NCBI GenBank assembly: GCA_016650125.1 | Contig: JAENWT010000002.1 | Location: 62,001-126,000, forward strand | Source: Thermoleophilia bacterium | Lineage (GTDB): Bacteria > Actinomycetota > Thermoleophilia > Solirubrobacterales > 70-9 | Length of the DNA stretch: 64,000 bases | Direction of reading: 5' to 3' | Shown: positions 35,651 to 45,121 of the stretch, in pieces | How positions within the stretch are numbered: position 1 is the first letter of the stretch | Layout of the letters: every line of letters begins with the position of its first letter | Position numbers and translations under genes: made by a program | Notes under the pieces: model-generated | What the model saw: the letters and a program-made list of their open reading frames with translations, nothing else | The model's database searches: none | Told to the model about the DNA's origin: nothing

Positions 35651-36529
35651 TCAGGCCGCTTCGGTTGCGGGCTTCGCTGCTGATTCGCCCAGCGCCTGGG
35701 AGCGGGCGAGGATGACCAGGCCGAAGATCATCACCGCCAGGCCGATCGCCGCAATCGCGCCCTCGAGCGGCGTGTCGTCGATCCGCTCCTTGAAGATCAC
35801 GATGCCGAGGACGACGCTGGCGATCGGGTCGAGCGACATCTGGGTCGAGATCGCGGGGGCCAGGGCACCGGTCTGGAGCGAGGCCTGGCTGAGGGTCATG
35901 CTGATCCAGCCGACCGCGATCAACGCGTAGAGGTGCCAGTCGGTCACGATCTGGGTGAAGCCATTGTCGAGGTCGTCGACGACGGTCAGGGTGAGGCCGG
36001 CACTGAAGCCGAAAAGGATGCCTGCCGACATGCCGAGCAGCGCCGCCTTGGGCGAAGGTGGCCGTCCGCGGGAGGCGGTGATCAGCGCGAGACAGATCGC
36101 GCCGGCGATCGCGCCGGAGATGATCCAGCCCGCGGTCGAGGCATCCTTGACCCCTCCCTGGGGATCGGCCAGGACGAGGAAGAGGATCAGGCCGCCGGTG
36201 ACGGCCCCGGCGCCGATCACGTCGTTCTTCGTGATCCGGCGGTTCGTGATCCAGCGCCCGAGGGGCAGGGCGAAGACGACGGAAATGGCGAGCAGCGGCT
36301 GGACCACGACCAGCTTGCCGAAGTGGAGGGCGGCCGCCTGGCAGAGGAAGCCGAGCCCGTCGACCACGATGCCGAGCAGCCAGACCGGGCGGCGGGCGAG
36401 CTGAAGCAGCAGTCCGGCCTTCATCGTGTCCTCGTCCGGAACCTCGGCCGCGACCTTCTGCTGGAGGACGGTGCCAAGCGAGAACATCAGCGCGGCGATG
36501 ATGGCGAGCAGGATCTCCATTGGCATCAA
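35651..36529 (-). CDS. DMT-superfamily transporter (EamA-like)
   Basis: A 292-residue protein with nine to ten hydrophobic helices and the internal two-fold repeat of the drug/metabolite transporter superfamily. The first half contains LLAIIAALMFSLGTVLQQK and LVVVQPLLAISVVFALPLG; the second contains LAPAISTQMSLDPIASVVLG followed by a charged KERIDDTP, the usual position of EamA end motifs. Substrate cannot be assigned. Its stop is directly adjacent to the stop of the convergent permease gene (35650/35651). The start could be ATG 36529 or ATG 36520. Confidence 0.8.
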   Translation of the reverse strand: MMPMEILLAIIAALMFSLGTVLQQKVAAEVPDEDTMKAGLLLQLARRPVWLLGIVVDGLGFLCQAAALHFGKLVVVQPLLAISVVFALPLGRWITNRRITKNDVIGAGAVTGGLILFLVLADPQGGVKDASTAGWIISGAIAGAICLALITASRGRPPSPKAALLGMSAGILFGFSAGLTLTVVDDLDNGFTQIVTDWHLYALIAVGWISMTLSQASLQTGALAPAISTQMSLDPIASVVLGIVIFKERIDDTPLEGAIAAIGLAVMIFGLVILARSQALGESAAKPATEAA

Positions 36530-36601
36530 CCCTAGGGCAGAAGATCAACTCCGGCCGGATCTGCCGAACTGGGTCGGTTATGTGTTGGCGACCTCAGGCG
36601 A

Positions 36602-36613
36602 TCAACGCAACAC
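36602..36613 (+). repeat. IS30 left inverted repeat
   Basis: TCAACGCAACAC, which also contains the transposase stop codon on the minus strand. It matches the right end exactly in inverse orientation. Confidence 0.85.
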
Positions 36614-37774
36614 CAACTCTCTCAGTTTCTCGGCCGGGGTGTGAAACCCGAGCGTCTCCCGGGGCCTGCGGTTGAGCTTGGCCGCGACCTTGTCGAGCTC
36701 GACCTGGCCGTGCACGGCCAGGTCGGTCCCCTTGGGGAAGTACTGCCTGAGCAGTCCGTTCGTGTTCTCGTTTGAACCGCGCTGCCAGGGTGAGTGCGGG
36801 TCACAGAAAAAGACCTCGGCCCCGGTCGAAACCGAGAAGCTCTTGTGCTTTGACATCTCCTTGCCCTGATCCCAGGTGAGAGTCTTTCGGAGCCGCTTCG
36901 GAAGGTTCGTGATCTGCTCGGCCATGACCTTTGCGAGATTCTCCGCCCCGCGATCACCCTCTAGGTCGAGCAGCACCACGAACCGGGTCTGGCGCTCAAC
37001 CAGGGTGCCGATCGAGGACTTGCCGTTCTTACCGAGGATGAGATCGCCCTCCCAGTGACCGGGCACCGCCCGGTCTTCAACCTCGGCCGGGCGCTCGGAG
37101 ATATTGACCATGTTGGGGATCTGGCCGCGGGTGGATCCGGCCGATCCGTGGGGCTTTCGCTAGCTTCGCCCGGTTCTCAGGCACTTGGTCAGATCCTTTC
37201 GAAACTGGCCTCTCGACTGGACATAAAGCGATTGATAGATCGTCTCGTGACTGATTCTCATCTCCGGATCGTTCGGGTATTTCACCTTCAGTCTGCCCGA
37301 GATCTGCTCCGGGGAAAGATCCTCGACGAGCCACCTTCTTACCACCCGGCGAAGCTTCGGGGTCAAGGTCAGCTTCGAGGGCTTTCGCCGGGCCATCTGC
37401 GAGCAGGCCCGGTCATCGGCCTTGGTTGCCCGATAGCCCTTACGGCCACCGTTTCGGGCAAGCTCACGACAGATCGTCGAGGGGTGCCGGCCGATCACCT
37501 CGGCGATCTCTCGAATGCTCTTGCCTTGGGCGACGGCGACCCGGATCTCTTCGCGCTCGAGCAGGGAGAGCTGCCGGGAAGATCTCGATCTTCTCCGGGA
37601 CCTTCTCGACGGTCTGCCTCCGGCGACGAGGATCACCCGGCTGACCGAGTTGATCGAGCAGGAGCATTCCCGGCCGATCTCTTCGCGGGTGAGGCCGGCT
37701 GCGCCCAGAACGAGGACCTTGAGGCGTCGCGCCTGATCGAGCCGCTTGCCCGAAGCGTGTTCGTTGACTTTCAC
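36602..37774 (-). pseudogene. IS30 transposase with in-frame amber codon
   Basis: Both halves lie in one frame. Residues 1-204 (37774-37163) contain the two helix-turn-helix regions (REEIGRECSCSINSVSRV; SIREIAEVIGRHPSTICRELARN) and the segment SPEQISGRLKVKYP. A TAG at 37160-37162 then interrupts the frame, which continues at once with RKPHGSAG and the DDE integrase domain: GHWEGDLILGK (first Asp), TLTWDQGKEM (second Asp) and GSNENTNGLLRQYFPKG (Glu). All catalytic residues remain, so a single point mutation has probably silenced the enzyme. The C-terminal part could restart at ATG 37111 but would lack DNA-binding domains. Confidence 0.88.
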
Positions 37775-37806
37775 TTGTTATCTCCATTTCGTTCAACTCA
37801 ACATGG

Positions 37807-38487
37807 TCAGTGTTGCGTTGACCGGTGGAGACCACCGTTGAGCTTCTGGTCGAAACCGACCCAGTTCGTTTTTTTTCGGAGGATCCCGGCGAGGAAGAAG
37901 CCGATCCCGTAGCCGAGCAGGTGCTGGACGTCGTACCAGCCGATTGACACGGCGACCAGGCCGGCCAGGCCGAGCAGGCCGAGCCAGAGTGCGGCGCGGT
38001 CGCCGGTGTCCATCCGGTCCCCGGGGCCGCGGCGGAACGGCAGGGCACTCGCGGTGAGTGCTCCGAGCGTCGCCGCCAGCACGATCGAGATGCCGTAGTC
38101 GCCCTGGGCGGCGGTGTGGTCCGCCGACTGCGAGCCGAGGGCGATCGCGATCTCGATCACCGCGTAAGACAGGATCGCCGCGCCGATGTGGCCGGTGAGG
38201 GCCACCAGCCACCAGATTCGCGGGCCGAGCCTGAAGATGACCACGATCACCGCCGCGGTCAGGAGGATCCACTGGATCGTCGAAAGAGTGTTGGCCACGT
38301 CGAGCGAACTGGTGGCGAGAAGCCAGACCCGGCCGTCACTTACCCGGTCGGCGCTGGCGTACAGGTGCGGCCCGACGCCGCTGATCCCGACGAAGACGAT
38401 GTAACCGGCGGCCAGCGCGATCAGGCCGAGGTCGAGAAAACCCGGCACCCGGCCGGGCTGGTCCTGCGGCCGGTCGCCCGGACTCAT
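37807..38487 (-). CDS. Membrane protein truncated by the IS, rhomboid-like
   Basis: A 226-residue protein with about six hydrophobic helices. The segment AAQGDYGISIVLAATLGALTA and the later DVQHLLGYGIGFFLAGIL recall the pseudo-catalytic helices of actinobacterial rhomboid-like proteins, but a serine-histidine dyad is not evident, so this is a weak assignment. The last residues (RSTQH) and the stop codon come from the right end of the IS30 element, so the original C-terminus is lost. A run of eight A residues (ctccgaaaaaaaacg on the coding strand) lies 16 codons before the end. It overlaps the upstream MFS gene by 4 nt, so the two form an operon. Confidence 0.6.
   Translation of the reverse strand: MSPGDRPQDQPGRVPGFLDLGLIALAAGYIVFVGISGVGPHLYASADRVSDGRVWLLATSSLDVANTLSTIQWILLTAAVIVVIFRLGPRIWWLVALTGHIGAAILSYAVIEIAIALGSQSADHTAAQGDYGISIVLAATLGALTASALPFRRGPGDRMDTGDRAALWLGLLGLAGLVAVSIGWYDVQHLLGYGIGFFLAGILRKKTNWVGFDQKLNGGLHRSTQH
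37810..37821 (-). repeat. IS30 right inverted repeat
   Basis: GTGTTGCGTTGA, the exact inverse of the left end. It supplies the last codons and lies next to the stop codon of the truncated membrane gene. Confidence 0.85.
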
Positions 38488-40088
38488 CCCGTGGGGGAGG
38501 GTGAAGCCTCGGCGGCCGGCGTGACTCCCTCGGGCTGGTCCTCGGACTCGTACTCACCCAGAAGCCGGACCTCGTCTTCGTGCTTCGGGAAGAAGAAGAA
38601 GACGACCAGGGTCCCGAGCACGATCGCGACGATCCCGATCAGGTAGGCCCAGTCCTGGCCGTTGAGGAAGGAGTCGCGGGCGGCGGCGATGATCTGATTC
38701 GCATACTGCGGGTACTGCTCCGCGGTCGTGGCCGCGCTCGAGAATGATTTCTCGAGCTCCGAGGAAACCTGGCTGCTCACCTTGTCCGAGTCGGGGGACG
38801 AGGCGATCTGGTTGGCGAACGCGCTGGAGTAGCCCGCGGTCAGCACCGAGCCGAGGATCGACTGCATGATCGCGCCACCGAGGTCGCGCTGGAGGTCGGC
38901 CGTGCCGGAGGCCATGCCGGCGCGGCGGACCGGGACCGAACCGGTCAGCGAATGCGACGCAGGTGTGCCGGCGAAACCGACGCCGGCACCGACCAGCGCA
39001 AAACCCAGTCCGACCCGCCAGTAGGCGGCGCCGTCGTCCCAGAGGAAGAACATCACGAGGAAGCCGAGCAGGCAGAACACGTAGCCGATCAGGAGCGTGA
39101 TGCGGGAGCCGTGGCTCTCGATCATCTTCGCCGACCGGGGTGCGATCAGGACCATCAGTAACGCCGCCGGCAGGATCGCGGCGCCGGCGCCGAGGGTCGA
39201 GTACCCGAGCACGTTCTGCAGGTACTGCTGGCCGACGAACATCGCCGCCATCAGCGTGCCGAAGACGATGATGCCCGCCACCGCCGCCACCCAGAAGATT
39301 CGCCGCCCGGCGACGCTGAGCTCGTAGAGGGGGTTCTTGGCACGCTTTTCGCGGATCAGGAAGGCGCCGACCCCGGCCAGGGCGATCAGGCCGAGCCCGA
39401 TGCACAGGGAAGTCTTGCCGGGAAGGCTGGTGAAGTTGATCGCGAGTACCACCGCCGCGACCATGACCACCGAGATGATTCCGCCGAGGTTGTCGACCGG
39501 GTCGGAGACCTCGTTCACGTGCGACGGAACGAACTTGATTGCCAGGACGAGCGCGACTACGGCGAGGGGCAGGGTGATCAGGAAGACCGAGCCCCAGTCG
39601 AAGTGGAGCAGCATCGCCCCCGCCGTGAGCGGCCCGAGGGCCGAGATCGCGCCGCCGATCGCCGACCACAACGCGATGGCGCGGGTTCGGCCCGATCCTC
39701 GCCAGAGCGCGGTGATCAGGGCGAGGGTGGTGGGAAAGGCCATGCCGGCCGCGAGGCCACCGACTACGCGCGCCACGAACAGGACGTCGACTGTCGGTGC
39801 CAAGGCCGCTCCGATGCTCGCCGGGATTGCGAGCGACGTGCCGAGGATCAGCATCATCTTGCGTCCGAACCGGTCGCCCAGGGCGCCCAGGTAGAGCACC
39901 GACGTCGCGAGTCCGAGCGAGTATCCGATCGCGACCAGGTTCAGCTGGGTCTGGCCGGCGTCGAAGGCCTTGCCGATGTCCGGCAGGGCGACGTTGGCGA
40001 CCGCGAGGTTGAGGTTGGCCACCGCCGCGACCAGGATCAGCGTGACCAGTACCGCCGTTGCCTTGTCCGGCTTGTCCGCGTTGCTCAC
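38484..40088 (-). CDS. DHA2-type MFS drug exporter
   Basis: A 534-residue major facilitator with fourteen hydrophobic helices. Motif A (LGALGDRFGRKMMLILG) follows helix 2, and the antiporter region (GGLAAGMAFPTTLALITALWR) lies in helices 4-5. Such proteins exchange protons for drugs, biocides or lipids. A long extracytoplasmic loop near residue 430-490 is rich in serine and alanine (SSPDSDKVSSQVSSELEKSF). The C-terminal tail is acidic and then proline-rich. The downstream truncated membrane gene overlaps by 4 nt. Confidence 0.9.
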   Translation of the reverse strand: MSNADKPDKATAVLVTLILVAAVANLNLAVANVALPDIGKAFDAGQTQLNLVAIGYSLGLATSVLYLGALGDRFGRKMMLILGTSLAIPASIGAALAPTVDVLFVARVVGGLAAGMAFPTTLALITALWRGSGRTRAIALWSAIGGAISALGPLTAGAMLLHFDWGSVFLITLPLAVVALVLAIKFVPSHVNEVSDPVDNLGGIISVVMVAAVVLAINFTSLPGKTSLCIGLGLIALAGVGAFLIREKRAKNPLYELSVAGRRIFWVAAVAGIIVFGTLMAAMFVGQQYLQNVLGYSTLGAGAAILPAALLMVLIAPRSAKMIESHGSRITLLIGYVFCLLGFLVMFFLWDDGAAYWRVGLGFALVGAGVGFAGTPASHSLTGSVPVRRAGMASGTADLQRDLGGAIMQSILGSVLTAGYSSAFANQIASSPDSDKVSSQVSSELEKSFSSAATTAEQYPQYANQIIAAARDSFLNGQDWAYLIGIVAIVLGTLVVFFFFPKHEDEVRLLGEYESEDQPEGVTPAAEASPSPTG

Positions 40089-40151
40089 TCTTCCCCGTTC
40101 CGCATCGGCAACATCATATGTTCAAAACCGGACCATGAAAGGCGACGCGGA

Positions 40152-41636
40152 TCAGTTCGAGGAGGCCGGGACCGTCCGGTTGCGGCCGGAGTCCTTGGCC
40201 CGGTAGAGCGCCGTATCGGTCCGCGCGAACAGTTGCTCGGCGGTCTCGGAACCGTTCCAGGTGGCGACACCGGCCGAACTGGTCTCGCCGCCGGGCGTGG
40301 CCACGCGCAGCCGGTCGACCACTTCCAGGGCCTGGTCGTGGTCGCAGTTCGGGAGGATCACCGTGAATTCCTCGCCGCCCCACCGGAAGAGCACGTCGTT
40401 CTTTCGCAGGGTGTTCTTCCAGGCGCCGCCGGCTTCATGCAGCAGCCGGTCGCCCGCCTGATGCCCGTTGGCGTCGTTGAAGCGCTTGAAATGGTCGAGG
40501 TCGAGGACCGCGATCGAGATCGGCTGCCGGACCTGGCGCGCGTCGACCAGGCCTGCCCGGAGCATCTCCTCCCAGGCCCGGCGGTTAAGCAATCCCGTCA
40601 GGGAGTCGCGAGTGGCAGTCTCGGCGAGCCGCTGGAACAGGTCGGTGTGATCGATCGTTACCGAGGCCTCGGCGGCGAGCAGCGAGATGACCGTTGCGTC
40701 GGTTTCGTCACTGCGCCCCACCCGCTCCTTCCAGCCGGCGCAAAGCGTGCCGATCGCTTTGTCGCCGCGCATGATCGGACAGGCGATGATCGAAGAAAGG
40801 CCCTGGTCCATCATGCCCGGCGGCAGGCTCTTTTCGGCCGATTCGACGTAGGGGATGAAGACCGGGACGTGCTCCGACATGCTCAGCGCCGCCGCCGAGC
40901 CTTCGCCCGGCTGCACGCTCAGGTCGTTGGACAACACCCCGTACGCGCCACTGGCCACGGTCCGGCCGTCAGCACCCACCTCGAAGAGGATGGCGACGTC
41001 GGCTTCACCCAGTTCGTGAGCTGCCCGGACGATCGACTTGCGCGCGTTCTCGGAGGTCAGCAGGTCCGAGAGCACCGAGGCCAGCCTTGAGTTGAGGCCG
41101 ACCCGGTCCGCGAGGGCGAGCGAGCGGTTCTGGATCGGGAAAAGCACCGAGACCAGGACGAGGGCCCAGACCAGCCCGCGAACGGCGAGCTCGTCCGGGT
41201 AGATCAGTGCCGGAATCCCGATCGCCAGCATGGTCGCGATCAGGGTGTAGATCAAGATCCGGCGGCTTTCGACGAAAGCGACGCGCAGGCAGTTGAAGAG
41301 CATCATCACTGAGTAGAGCGGCTCCTGGTTGACCGCGGTCATCACGCCGATCACGATCGCCAGCAGAATTGGCGTCACCGTCTGGATCCACTTCGGGTAT
41401 TCACGGATCTCGGCCACCGAACGGAAGACGATCAGGGTCAGCAGGACCGTACCGCCGCCGAAGCGGACTTCCTGTGTGGCCGGGACTAGGATGATCACCG
41501 CGAAGCCGGCCAGCATGAACGGCGACACTTCGATCAGCCGGACCAGGCCTCGCTTGAGTCCGCCGCGGCTGCCGAGGATGTGAACCCGCAGGGGCGCCTG
41601 GCTCTCAGGATTCTGCTGAGCTGACTCGCTTGTCAC
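40152..41636 (-). CDS. Membrane diguanylate cyclase with GAF domain
   Basis: A 494-residue signalling protein. Five to six N-terminal helices (~30-180) are followed by a GAF-like sensor (~190-330) and a C-terminal GGDEF domain. The active site reads RWGGEEF, and the product-inhibition site RKND (RxxD) lies exactly five residues before it, so the enzyme should both make and be feedback-inhibited by cyclic di-GMP. The nucleotide-binding segment LDLDHFKRFNDANGHQAGD is intact. No EAL domain is fused. Neighbouring genes do not reveal the signal. Confidence 0.93.
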   Translation of the reverse strand: MTSESAQQNPESQAPLRVHILGSRGGLKRGLVRLIEVSPFMLAGFAVIILVPATQEVRFGGGTVLLTLIVFRSVAEIREYPKWIQTVTPILLAIVIGVMTAVNQEPLYSVMMLFNCLRVAFVESRRILIYTLIATMLAIGIPALIYPDELAVRGLVWALVLVSVLFPIQNRSLALADRVGLNSRLASVLSDLLTSENARKSIVRAAHELGEADVAILFEVGADGRTVASGAYGVLSNDLSVQPGEGSAAALSMSEHVPVFIPYVESAEKSLPPGMMDQGLSSIIACPIMRGDKAIGTLCAGWKERVGRSDETDATVISLLAAEASVTIDHTDLFQRLAETATRDSLTGLLNRRAWEEMLRAGLVDARQVRQPISIAVLDLDHFKRFNDANGHQAGDRLLHEAGGAWKNTLRKNDVLFRWGGEEFTVILPNCDHDQALEVVDRLRVATPGGETSSAGVATWNGSETAEQLFARTDTALYRAKDSGRNRTVPASSN

Positions 41637-41739
41637 AGAAATGCTTCCGGTATTGGTGGACCCCGTGTTTACTAACTGCTTTGTAAGAGTATGCGGTCGA
41701 GCGGCCCGCCCGGATGAGTCTCAGGTAAATCGGTGTTTC

Positions 41740-42630
41740 TCAACCGATCCGTTTCAGCCAGTCGGCGATCACCGCGCCGACCTTTTCCCCCTTGTCCTCC
41801 TGGAGGAAGTGACCCGCATTCTCAATCACAGTCAGGGGGTCCGCGGTCGGGAAGAAGCGCTGCACGGCGCGTCCCACCGGATCGAGCGGCAGGGCGGGGT
41901 CGGAGTCACCCCAGAGGAGCAGGGAGGGCCGGTCGTCGGTCGTGAGGAATTCGGCCGTGGCCTGGCCCTCGGACGCGCCGGGAGCGTCGGGAGCCATCGG
42001 AACCATCCGCGGGAAGGCCCGGATGCCGGCCTTCGAGTTGACATCGGGGAACGGTGCCGTGTAGCCGGCAATGACCTCCGGTGCAAGTTCGGTGACGCAG
42101 GCCCCCTGGACCGGCATGTCGACCCGGACGTCGCGGTGGGCCGCGATGAAGTCGCGGAAGTGAAGCCAGTTGTCGGTCATCCGCTGGTATCCCGTGAAGA
42201 TTCCGGTGTTCATCGCGACCAGCCGCGAAAACCGCTCGGCCCGCTCGATCGTGGCGACCCGAAGGCCGATCGGCCCGCCCCAGTCGTGACAGACCAGGGT
42301 CGCCTCCTCGAGGCCGAGTTCGTCGACCAGCGAGGCAACGGCGTCGGTGTGGCGGTCGAAGCTGTACCACTCGTCATCTGCCGGTTTGTCGGAGCGGCCG
42401 AAGCCGGGCAGGTCGGGCACGATGCAGCGGTAGCCGGCCTCGAGCAGCGGCGGCATCACCTTCCGCCAGAGATAGCCCCAGGTCGGCTCGCCGTGCAACA
42501 GCAGGACCGGCGGGCCGTCACCGACGTCGATGTGGGCCAGGCGCGTGCCCTGCCATTCGCGATAGTTCGCTTCCCAGGGAAAATCGTCGATCTGGCCAAA
42601 GCGGTCGTCAGGCGTTCTGATGATCTCCAT
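41740..42630 (-). CDS. Haloalkane dehalogenase-like alpha/beta hydrolase
   Basis: A 296-residue alpha/beta hydrolase of the DhlA/DhmA-like group. HGEPTWGYLWRK near residue 49 forms the oxyanion hole, and CHDWGG near 114 is the nucleophile elbow with aspartate in place of serine, the feature of dehalogenases and epoxide hydrolases. The tryptophan after the nucleophile is the usual halide-binding residue. WGDSDPALP supplies the acid and NAGHFLQED the histidine. It should hydrolyse haloalkanes to alcohols, although dehalogenase activity is inferred. Start MEIIRTPDD at 42630; the frame further upstream looks non-coding. Confidence 0.85.
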   Translation of the reverse strand: MEIIRTPDDRFGQIDDFPWEANYREWQGTRLAHIDVGDGPPVLLLHGEPTWGYLWRKVMPPLLEAGYRCIVPDLPGFGRSDKPADDEWYSFDRHTDAVASLVDELGLEEATLVCHDWGGPIGLRVATIERAERFSRLVAMNTGIFTGYQRMTDNWLHFRDFIAAHRDVRVDMPVQGACVTELAPEVIAGYTAPFPDVNSKAGIRAFPRMVPMAPDAPGASEGQATAEFLTTDDRPSLLLWGDSDPALPLDPVGRAVQRFFPTADPLTVIENAGHFLQEDKGEKVGAVIADWLKRIG

Positions 42631-42748
42631 TGGGCCGGAGCGTATCCGCGGGCGGGCTGTTTGCGGTCCGGGACCATGAGGTAATCTCAGATCACCACTC
42701 CAATTGTGGTTCCGTCCGGATTGCAATCTCGTCCGAAAGAGGTCTCGT

Positions 42749-44362
42749 TTGTCGAATTCGAAGGGCAGCTACCTTGTTCTGACCGCGATGATCTTCGCGG
42801 TCTCGATGACCTTCATCGACCAGACGATCGTCTCGATCTCGATTCCCGAGATCCAGAAGGAACTCGGCCTCTCTTCGACCGGAATCCAGTGGATCGTCAG
42901 CGGTTATCTGCTCTCGATGGCGGCGCTCTTCGCCTTCGGTGGAAAGCTGGCCGACGTCGCCGGCCGCCGGAAGATCCTGGTCCTCGGCATTCTGGTCTTC
43001 GCCGTCTCTTCGGCGCTCTGCGGCGCCACACCCAAGGGCGACCTCGCCGAAGCCTGGATCATCTTCTTCCGCGTGATCCAGGGCGCGGGCGCGGCGATGA
43101 TGTTCCCCGCGGCCCTGGCGATCACGATCTCCTCCTTCCCGATCGAGACGCGTGGACGGGCGATGGCGCTCTTCTTCGGAATCACCGGAGCCCTGACTTC
43201 GATCGGCCCGATCGCCGGTGGTTACCTGACCGAATGGACCTGGCGCTCGATCTTCTGGATCAACATCCCGATCGCCCTGATCTCACTCTTTCTGATCTGG
43301 AAGTCGAAGCCGGCGGACATGAAGAAGCCGCAGCCGCTCGACTTCCGCGGCGCGGTGCTGATCGCGCTTGGCATGGGTCTGGCGATCCTCGGTTTCCAGC
43401 AGTCGGCCGTCTGGGGCTGGTCCGACCCGAAGACCTGGGGCAGCATCGCCATCGGACTGGCGATCCTGGTCGGGTTCTTCGCCTTCGAGGCCCGGCAGAA
43501 GTTCCCCCTGATGCGGGTCCAGATCTTCAAGGAGAGGGCATTCCTGGGGGACTGCCTCGTCCTCTTCTTCATGTCGCTCGCTTTCGTGCCGCTGTTCTTC
43601 TTCGCCAGCATGTATTCGCAGATCTCACTCGGCTGGAGCGCATCCGAAGCCGGCATCTACCTGCTCGTCTTCTTCGGTGGGTTCGCCGTCGCTTCCCAGT
43701 GGGGCGGCCGCATCCTCGACAGCAAGGGCGCCAAGCCCGCGGTCCTGATCGGCAGCGCCCTGGCAGCCGTCGGCTTTTACCTCTGGGCCCGGCAGATGAC
43801 CGACATATCAGGCGGACTGAACGGCCAGTGGATCTACATGGTCATGGCCGGCGCCGGTGTCGGCCTGATCCTCGGTCCGGTCAGCACGGACGCCGTCAAC
43901 CGGGCACCGAACACGAGTTACGGCGAGGCAACAGGAATCACCCAGACCGTGCGTAATTTCGCCGCCGCTTTCGGGCTGGCCGTACTCGGCACGATCCTGA
44001 CGGCGCAGAACAAGATCAACATAGAAGACAAGCTCGGGGCGCTCCATGTGCCCAAGGCCGATGCGGACCAGGTCGCGCAATCGATGACCCAGTCCGGCGG
44101 CGGCGATTCCGGCAGCATGATGGGTCACGTCGCCAGCAAGGCCGAGGCGGCCAAACTGCTTGACGCGGTTCAGAGTGCTTTCGCCCACTCGACCCAGACG
44201 ATCTTCTACATCCTGGCCGGAGCGATGGTCGCTTGCTACATCGTTGCCCACATCTTCATAGTCAAGGGCAAGATGGTCGAGGTCTTCGACGACGAGGCCG
44301 ACGTCCCGGTGGCCGATCCGGCTCCTATAGCTCCGGCGGAGGATCCTCCGGCCGCATCGTGA
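42749..44362 (+). CDS. DHA2-type MFS exporter (EmrB/QacA-like)
   Basis: A 537-residue major facilitator with fourteen helices, counted from TTG 42749, which follows AAAGAGG at good spacing; a GTG at 42704 in the same frame lacks one. Helix 1 reads AMIFAVSMTFIDQTIVSISIP region, motif A is GGKLADVAGRRKILVLG, and the antiporter motif GAGAAMMFPAALAI lies in helix 5. The C-terminal tail is acidic and proline-rich. It probably exports hydrophobic compounds. It diverges from the dehalogenase-like gene, with 118 nt between starts, and its 3' end overlaps the convergent membrane gene by 38 nt. Confidence 0.9.
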   Translation: MSNSKGSYLVLTAMIFAVSMTFIDQTIVSISIPEIQKELGLSSTGIQWIVSGYLLSMAALFAFGGKLADVAGRRKILVLGILVFAVSSALCGATPKGDLAEAWIIFFRVIQGAGAAMMFPAALAITISSFPIETRGRAMALFFGITGALTSIGPIAGGYLTEWTWRSIFWINIPIALISLFLIWKSKPADMKKPQPLDFRGAVLIALGMGLAILGFQQSAVWGWSDPKTWGSIAIGLAILVGFFAFEARQKFPLMRVQIFKERAFLGDCLVLFFMSLAFVPLFFFASMYSQISLGWSASEAGIYLLVFFGGFAVASQWGGRILDSKGAKPAVLIGSALAAVGFYLWARQMTDISGGLNGQWIYMVMAGAGVGLILGPVSTDAVNRAPNTSYGEATGITQTVRNFAAAFGLAVLGTILTAQNKINIEDKLGALHVPKADADQVAQSMTQSGGGDSGSMMGHVASKAEAAKLLDAVQSAFAHSTQTIFYILAGAMVACYIVAHIFIVKGKMVEVFDDEADVPVADPAPIAPAEDPPAAS

Positions 44363-45008
44363 GCTGGTTGTAGAGCGAGGCCGGCCCGAGCGCGGTGATC
44401 GGGTTGAGCAGACAGCTGATCAGGAACTGGAGGACGACGCTGTAGAGGATCCCGTCCCCGAGCGGGGCCGAGACCGTGAGGGTGATCAGCAGCACGATCG
44501 CCCCCGCGACGCCGAGCAGCATCATGAAGGCGAAGACCCTCCAGCCGTTGCCGCGGACCAGTTCAGGGCTCCGACCGAGACCTTCGAATACCGAGAGGTT
44601 CTCGGCCACGATCGCCGGGATCACCACGGACCAGATGGTCAACAGGATCAGTCCGGGCACGATCAGGAAAACCACCCCCGCCAGAATGGCGACGGCGACC
44701 AGCAGGCTCGCCCAGATCAGGCGGGCGAGTACGGGGCGAACAAGAGTCCAGAGCTGGCCTCCGGATTCAACCGGGCCCGACAGGCAGATCAGCGTGGCGA
44801 CCATGCCCGAATAGGCGGCGCCGAGCAGGACACTCAGCCCGAGCGAGAGCGCGAAACCGCTTGTGCCGGCCAATTCGAGCGCAACCGATGCGGCTTGGAG
44901 CACGGCGAAGAGCAGGGTGATCCGGATCAGGACCGGGCGGTTCCGCTCCGCTCCGTCCTTCATTTCCGTGAAAACAGCGCTGATCGATAGCTTGGGCGAC
45001 GGCGTCAC
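44325..45008 (-). CDS. Six-helix membrane protein, GPDPase-membrane-domain-like
   Basis: A 227-residue hydrophobic protein with about six helices. The N-terminal amphipathic entry (KLSISAVFTEMKDGAERN) and the centre (IVPGLILLTIWSVVIPAIVAENLSVFE), with a charged S-x-E-L-V-R-G-N-x-W-R segment after it, match the membrane domain found in glycerophosphoryl-diester phosphodiesterases and in many stand-alone bacterial proteins. Function is unknown. GTG 45008 is chosen because it keeps the conserved entry motif; ATG 44963 would remove it, and the frame is open to 45101. The 38-nt convergent overlap with the MFS gene is unusual but both reading frames look genuine. Confidence 0.65.
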   Translation of the reverse strand: MTPSPKLSISAVFTEMKDGAERNRPVLIRITLLFAVLQAASVALELAGTSGFALSLGLSVLLGAAYSGMVATLICLSGPVESGGQLWTLVRPVLARLIWASLLVAVAILAGVVFLIVPGLILLTIWSVVIPAIVAENLSVFEGLGRSPELVRGNGWRVFAFMMLLGVAGAIVLLITLTVSAPLGDGILYSVVLQFLISCLLNPITALGPASLYNQLTMRPEDPPPEL

Positions 45009-45121
45009 GGCCGTCCACCCTATAGCCTTCCCGCTCGACCTAATTCGGCCGGCGTCAACGGCCTTCCGGATCAGGCCTGTTACCGCCGGAGCTCCGGCCA
45101 CAGAGCGAAGGGAACGCAGCC

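Larger units (their letters stand above)
36602..37821 (-). mobile_element. IS30-family insertion sequence
   Basis: A 1220-bp element bounded by perfect 12-bp inverted repeats TCAACGCAACAC (36602-36613) and GTGTTGCGTTGA (37810-37821). It holds one transposase gene that is interrupted by a stop codon. No target duplication is visible (flanks CGA and CCG). The right end lies inside the reading frame of the membrane gene at 37807-38487. Confidence 0.85.
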
